A stretch of DNA of 64,000 nt from Mansonella perstans (taxonomy: Eukaryota; Nematoda; Chromadorea; Rhabditida; Onchocercidae): contig JBAMDO010000048.1 of assembly GCA_037074765.1 (NCBI GenBank), positions 1-64,000 on the forward strand. Direction: 5' to 3'. This document shows positions 60,994 to 64,000 of the stretch, in pieces. Under the pieces are notes generated by a model. That model ran no database searches, was not told the DNA's origin, and worked only from the letters and a program-made list of their open reading frames with translations. Position 1 is the stretch's first letter. Each line of letters opens with the position of its first letter. The position numbers and the translations under genes were made by a program.

Positions 60994-62913
60994 ATGCTAC
61001 TACCAGGTTACCTGGTTTGTCGCCTTTTCGGCGCACACATGCCAATTATTAGTCGAAAGCGTGGCACGTTAGCACTACCAAACATATGTACAGGAGCAGA
61101 GAAGATTATACCTTTGGGTTTTGCGAAGGCTGAAGAGCCGAAGAGGAGAAATGAACGCAAACTAAAATTGGTGATCAGACCAACACCGGAAGATGGCTGG
61201 TATGTTATACAACAAAATGGTCTGCTGAAATCATATTTACAGGTCTGCCTGATCCACATCATCGTGTTGTGCACCTCATAATGTACTTTTTTGGCATAAG
61301 GTTTTCTTCCAAGAATACCTGCAATCACATTGCGATACCGTGATTAAATATTTATTAGCATTGAGCACTTATTAGCAATATTTTCAGTGAAAGATCACTG
61401 CACTCATTTGTACTACTTCTCGTATCAGCGACATTTTCGGAAAATTGCATTGTGGCAAATAAATTTACCCATTTAAAATCATTCCTTCTTTGTTAGTAGT
61501 ATATCAATCTCATATAGTTGTTGCTGTTTCGCTTTAATAGGCCAGCTATCGCTAAATTTTTGCAGCTTTCCAAGGCAAGACTCTCAGCGATGGTAACTAC
61601 AACAACTATTAGTGGTTTTGTCATGGCTCCAGTTGATTTGTGGGCAGGCTCATTAGCGGCATGCGCCGTTGGTACCGCTCTTTTAAGTGGTTCTGCAAAT
61701 ACCTTCAATCATTTGCTGGAGACACCTTATGATGCGCAAATGAGAAGAACGCAAAGTCGACTGCTTGTCCTGCACAGGTTGATTATTATGGTATTAGTGG
61801 CACGTTAGGCAAAGGTAATTTTGCACTGCTTAGAACAATCGTTGGTATGTTTTTGAATATAAGTGGCAATGGAGAATGCTACTTTCTAATGTTTGAAACT
61901 ACCAGTGGGATAACACCCTCAGCTATGGAGAATTTGTCTTTGGGTTTAACCTCTTTAAGGACTGAATTTTACAACAAAATACTAACTTCGTCACATATTC
62001 AGCTCTTTTTCTGTGCACTATAAGTCCTGGAGACACAGACTGATAAGATCCATGATTTTTGAATGGAAAGATTTCTTCCAGGTTTTCACCTTTTCATGCC
62101 TTTGCTTTTGCGATATCAACAGCAGTAGTTGGAATGGTAACGTTATGGATTGGTTGTAATCCATTAACAGCAGCACTTGGTTTACTCAATGCATTTTTAT
62201 ATGCAGGTTCATTTAATCTTTTCTGTAATTTACTCTAACATGTATTCTTCTTATCCTTGCAAATATACGATGCATTTCAGCTGTTATCTCTATACTGGTT
62301 TTTACAGGTGTGTATACGCCAATGAAACGTTATAGTATTGGGTGCACGTGGGTTGGAGCTATTGTGGGTGCCATGCCACCTCTAATGGGTTACGCTGGTG
62401 CCACAGGATCAATTGAACCTGCTTCTTTAGTACTGGCTGCCTTATTATATTGTTGGCAGTTCCCACATTTCAATGCACTCAGTTGGAATTTGCGTTCTGA
62501 TTATACTCGTGCCGGTTATCGAGTTATGTGTGCAGTTAATCAAAGGCTTTGTCGATTCACTTCGCTCAGGTAATATTTACTTATTAGTTTCATTACAATT
62601 CATTATCATTTTTTAATGTTATGATCATTATTAAATATTTTATTAAGACTTTATCGCCGGTTTCAGGTACTCAGTGGTAATTTTATTGCTTTGCTCACTG
62701 GGAGCACCCCTAGCAAATTTGACGAAATGGTTTTTTGCTATCGAATCGCTTCCACTCAACGGTTTACTGCTTTATCTTTCCTATAAATTTTATCGGCATC
62801 CAGATGCTAAAACATCAAGGACACTTTTCCATTACACTCTCCTCCATCTGCCTTTAATTATGATGTTAATGGTAGTAAGCAAATTTGGCGATGGTCCAAA
62901 TGGTTTTGAGTAA
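60994..62913 (+). CDS. cox-10: Protoheme IX farnesyltransferase (heme O synthase, COX10), 364 aa
   Basis: Adds a farnesyl group to heme B to give heme O, the first step to heme A for cytochrome c oxidase, in the mitochondrial inner membrane. Exons, all in phase: 60994-61242, 61566-61777, 62082-62206, 62308-62569, 62667-62913 (1,095 nt). A basic N-terminus (MLLPGYLVCRLFGAHMP, RKRG) precedes several membrane helices. UbiA-family motifs: the first Asp-rich region in NTFNHLLETPYDAQMRRTQS (N-x3-L-x-E-x3-D-x2-M-x-R-T), then NPLTAALGLLNAFLYAG, VYTPMKRYS, TWVGAIVGAMPPLMGYAGAT, YCWQFPHFNALSWNLRSDYT (second site) and the C-terminal LYLSYKFYRHPDAKTSRTLF. The expected R-P-L after the first motif reads S-R-L-L-V. 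It is shorter than human COX10 (443) in the N-terminus. Confidence 0.96.
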
Positions 62914-64000
62914 TGGCTATGCTTTGTTGCTTTTTTCGCAATGCAATAATGACCGCTTTAATCAGTCTTATTACTTGATAGGATATTAATTCATTGCAAA
63001 CAATATAGTAAAGTAATACTTCACTACTAGATAAACTAATAAGTAATAAATTCTAAATTTTAGCAGACACTAGCAGTGGTGTTTGATAGAACAGACTTCT
63101 TTTTCATCTGACAGCTGTACTTAATTCTGGCAACATATATAAGCAAAGAAAAATGGTACTGTGAGGTATTTCTTGTTAATAGGCATAAGATGCAAGAAAG
63201 TGCTTCTTTAATGATCTGTCAAAATTTGACACCAGAATCTAATATGTAACTTAACTCAGTTTCATGCTTTATTTCATCTACCTTCTACTTGTTTGTCCTG
63301 AATTTCAGTTGAATTATTACATCATCTTGTTATATTCAACGCGTGATAGAGTATGGTATTGTTAGATAGAGATTTTTTCCAACATAATTTTTCGTACTCA
63401 GTGATAATAGCGTTAAATGTGATAATAGCTTGCCGAATCACAAAATTAGTCGTGATGTTGTAGAACATGAAAGATCTAATTTTAGCGTTTTAGTTTTTCA
63501 TTTTCATTGAAATTCTTCGAAGCTACAGGGAGTATCAATAAATATTGAGCTAAGTAAAATGTAAACTTGATTGGCTTAAGGATTACTATTGCCGGTTAGA
63601 TGTTAAGGACTGCTAAGTCAGTTGCGCTAAAAAAGTGGAATTGCACTACAGAACCTAACCAAAATAAAAACTCTTTGTACGATTTCGAGAAATGTTTGCT
63701 GCACAATCACTAATATGAGGGCAGATTACGGAACAATGCCGGACGGAAAAAACTGAATTGCATGCCGCCGAGCACAGTCACTGTGCCAAACCAAAGCTTC
63801 TTCAGGATTTTTTGTCAGACTAATGGAAGAATGGGCCAGCTATTAATTAATCAATTTTCTTAAGACCTAATAAGCATATGAGGTTAACCCCGGACAGTTT
63901 GACCAAAAAGTACATGGGTGTTGAGCGATTCTTGAAGCAAGCTGACCCTTATTATTGTTATCAGTTGTAAAAATTAGCCGTTAACCATCTCAAAAGTCCC
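62914..64000. other. 3' flank of cox-10 and intergenic sequence
   Basis: No gene is supported to the end of the window. AATAAA at 63045-63050, 132 bases past the stop, is a candidate cox-10 poly(A) signal. I see no transposon ends or RNA gene here. Confidence 0.55.

Noticed and set aside
61008..61328. Minus-strand open frame of 106 codons opposite cox-10 exon 1
   Set aside because: It is the complement of a well supported cox-10 exon and has no family match of its own.

Overview
The window is AT-rich, intron-rich eukaryotic DNA from a nematode, probably a filarial (spirurid) worm. The support is T-rich TTTTCAG-type acceptors, acceptors lying just before start codons (possible spliced-leader sites), introns of a few hundred bases, and a set of animal genes whose closest architectures are nematode ones. 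The species cannot be named from sequence alone. I rebuilt the genes by joining exons in phase; all exon limits are my reading, with no transcript data.

The left half (1-32,861, minus strand) is one large locus, the neuronal ankyrin gene unc-44. About 35 phase-consistent exons (32,861 to 18,068) give a 1,786-residue ankyrin with exactly 24 ANK repeats, ZU5/UPA modules and a death domain. It ends in its own alternative terminal exon, with a poly(A) signal 72 bases past the stop. Downstream lie an internal start (17,025) for a 389-residue tail-only product ending at 14,644, and then a giant alternative tail region. That region opens at 12,050 and runs off the left edge. It contains a tandem protein-repeat array (1-7,060) made of two related units, 150 bp and 174 bp, that differ by a 24-bp block. 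The array includes a 600-bp four-unit block that appears to be repeated without change.

The right half (39,003-62,913) holds seven compact single-copy genes. In order they are: a ubiquitin-like plus AN1 zinc finger gene (ZFAND4-like, minus); a secreted Frizzled-related protein (sfrp-1, minus); a mitochondrial two-HMG-box protein (TFAM/hmg-5-like, plus); a signal-peptide FKBP prolyl isomerase (plus); selenophosphate synthetase with Cys at the Sec site (seld-1, minus); the spindle-checkpoint HORMA protein MAD2 (mdf-2, minus); and heme O synthase (cox-10, plus).

These genes do not form a pathway. The part of the window with the least standard biology is the unc-44 3' half: alternative ends, an internal start, an in-frame cassette exon and the giant repeat tail. 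I saw no rRNA, tRNA, CRISPR array, intact transposon or bacterial insertion.
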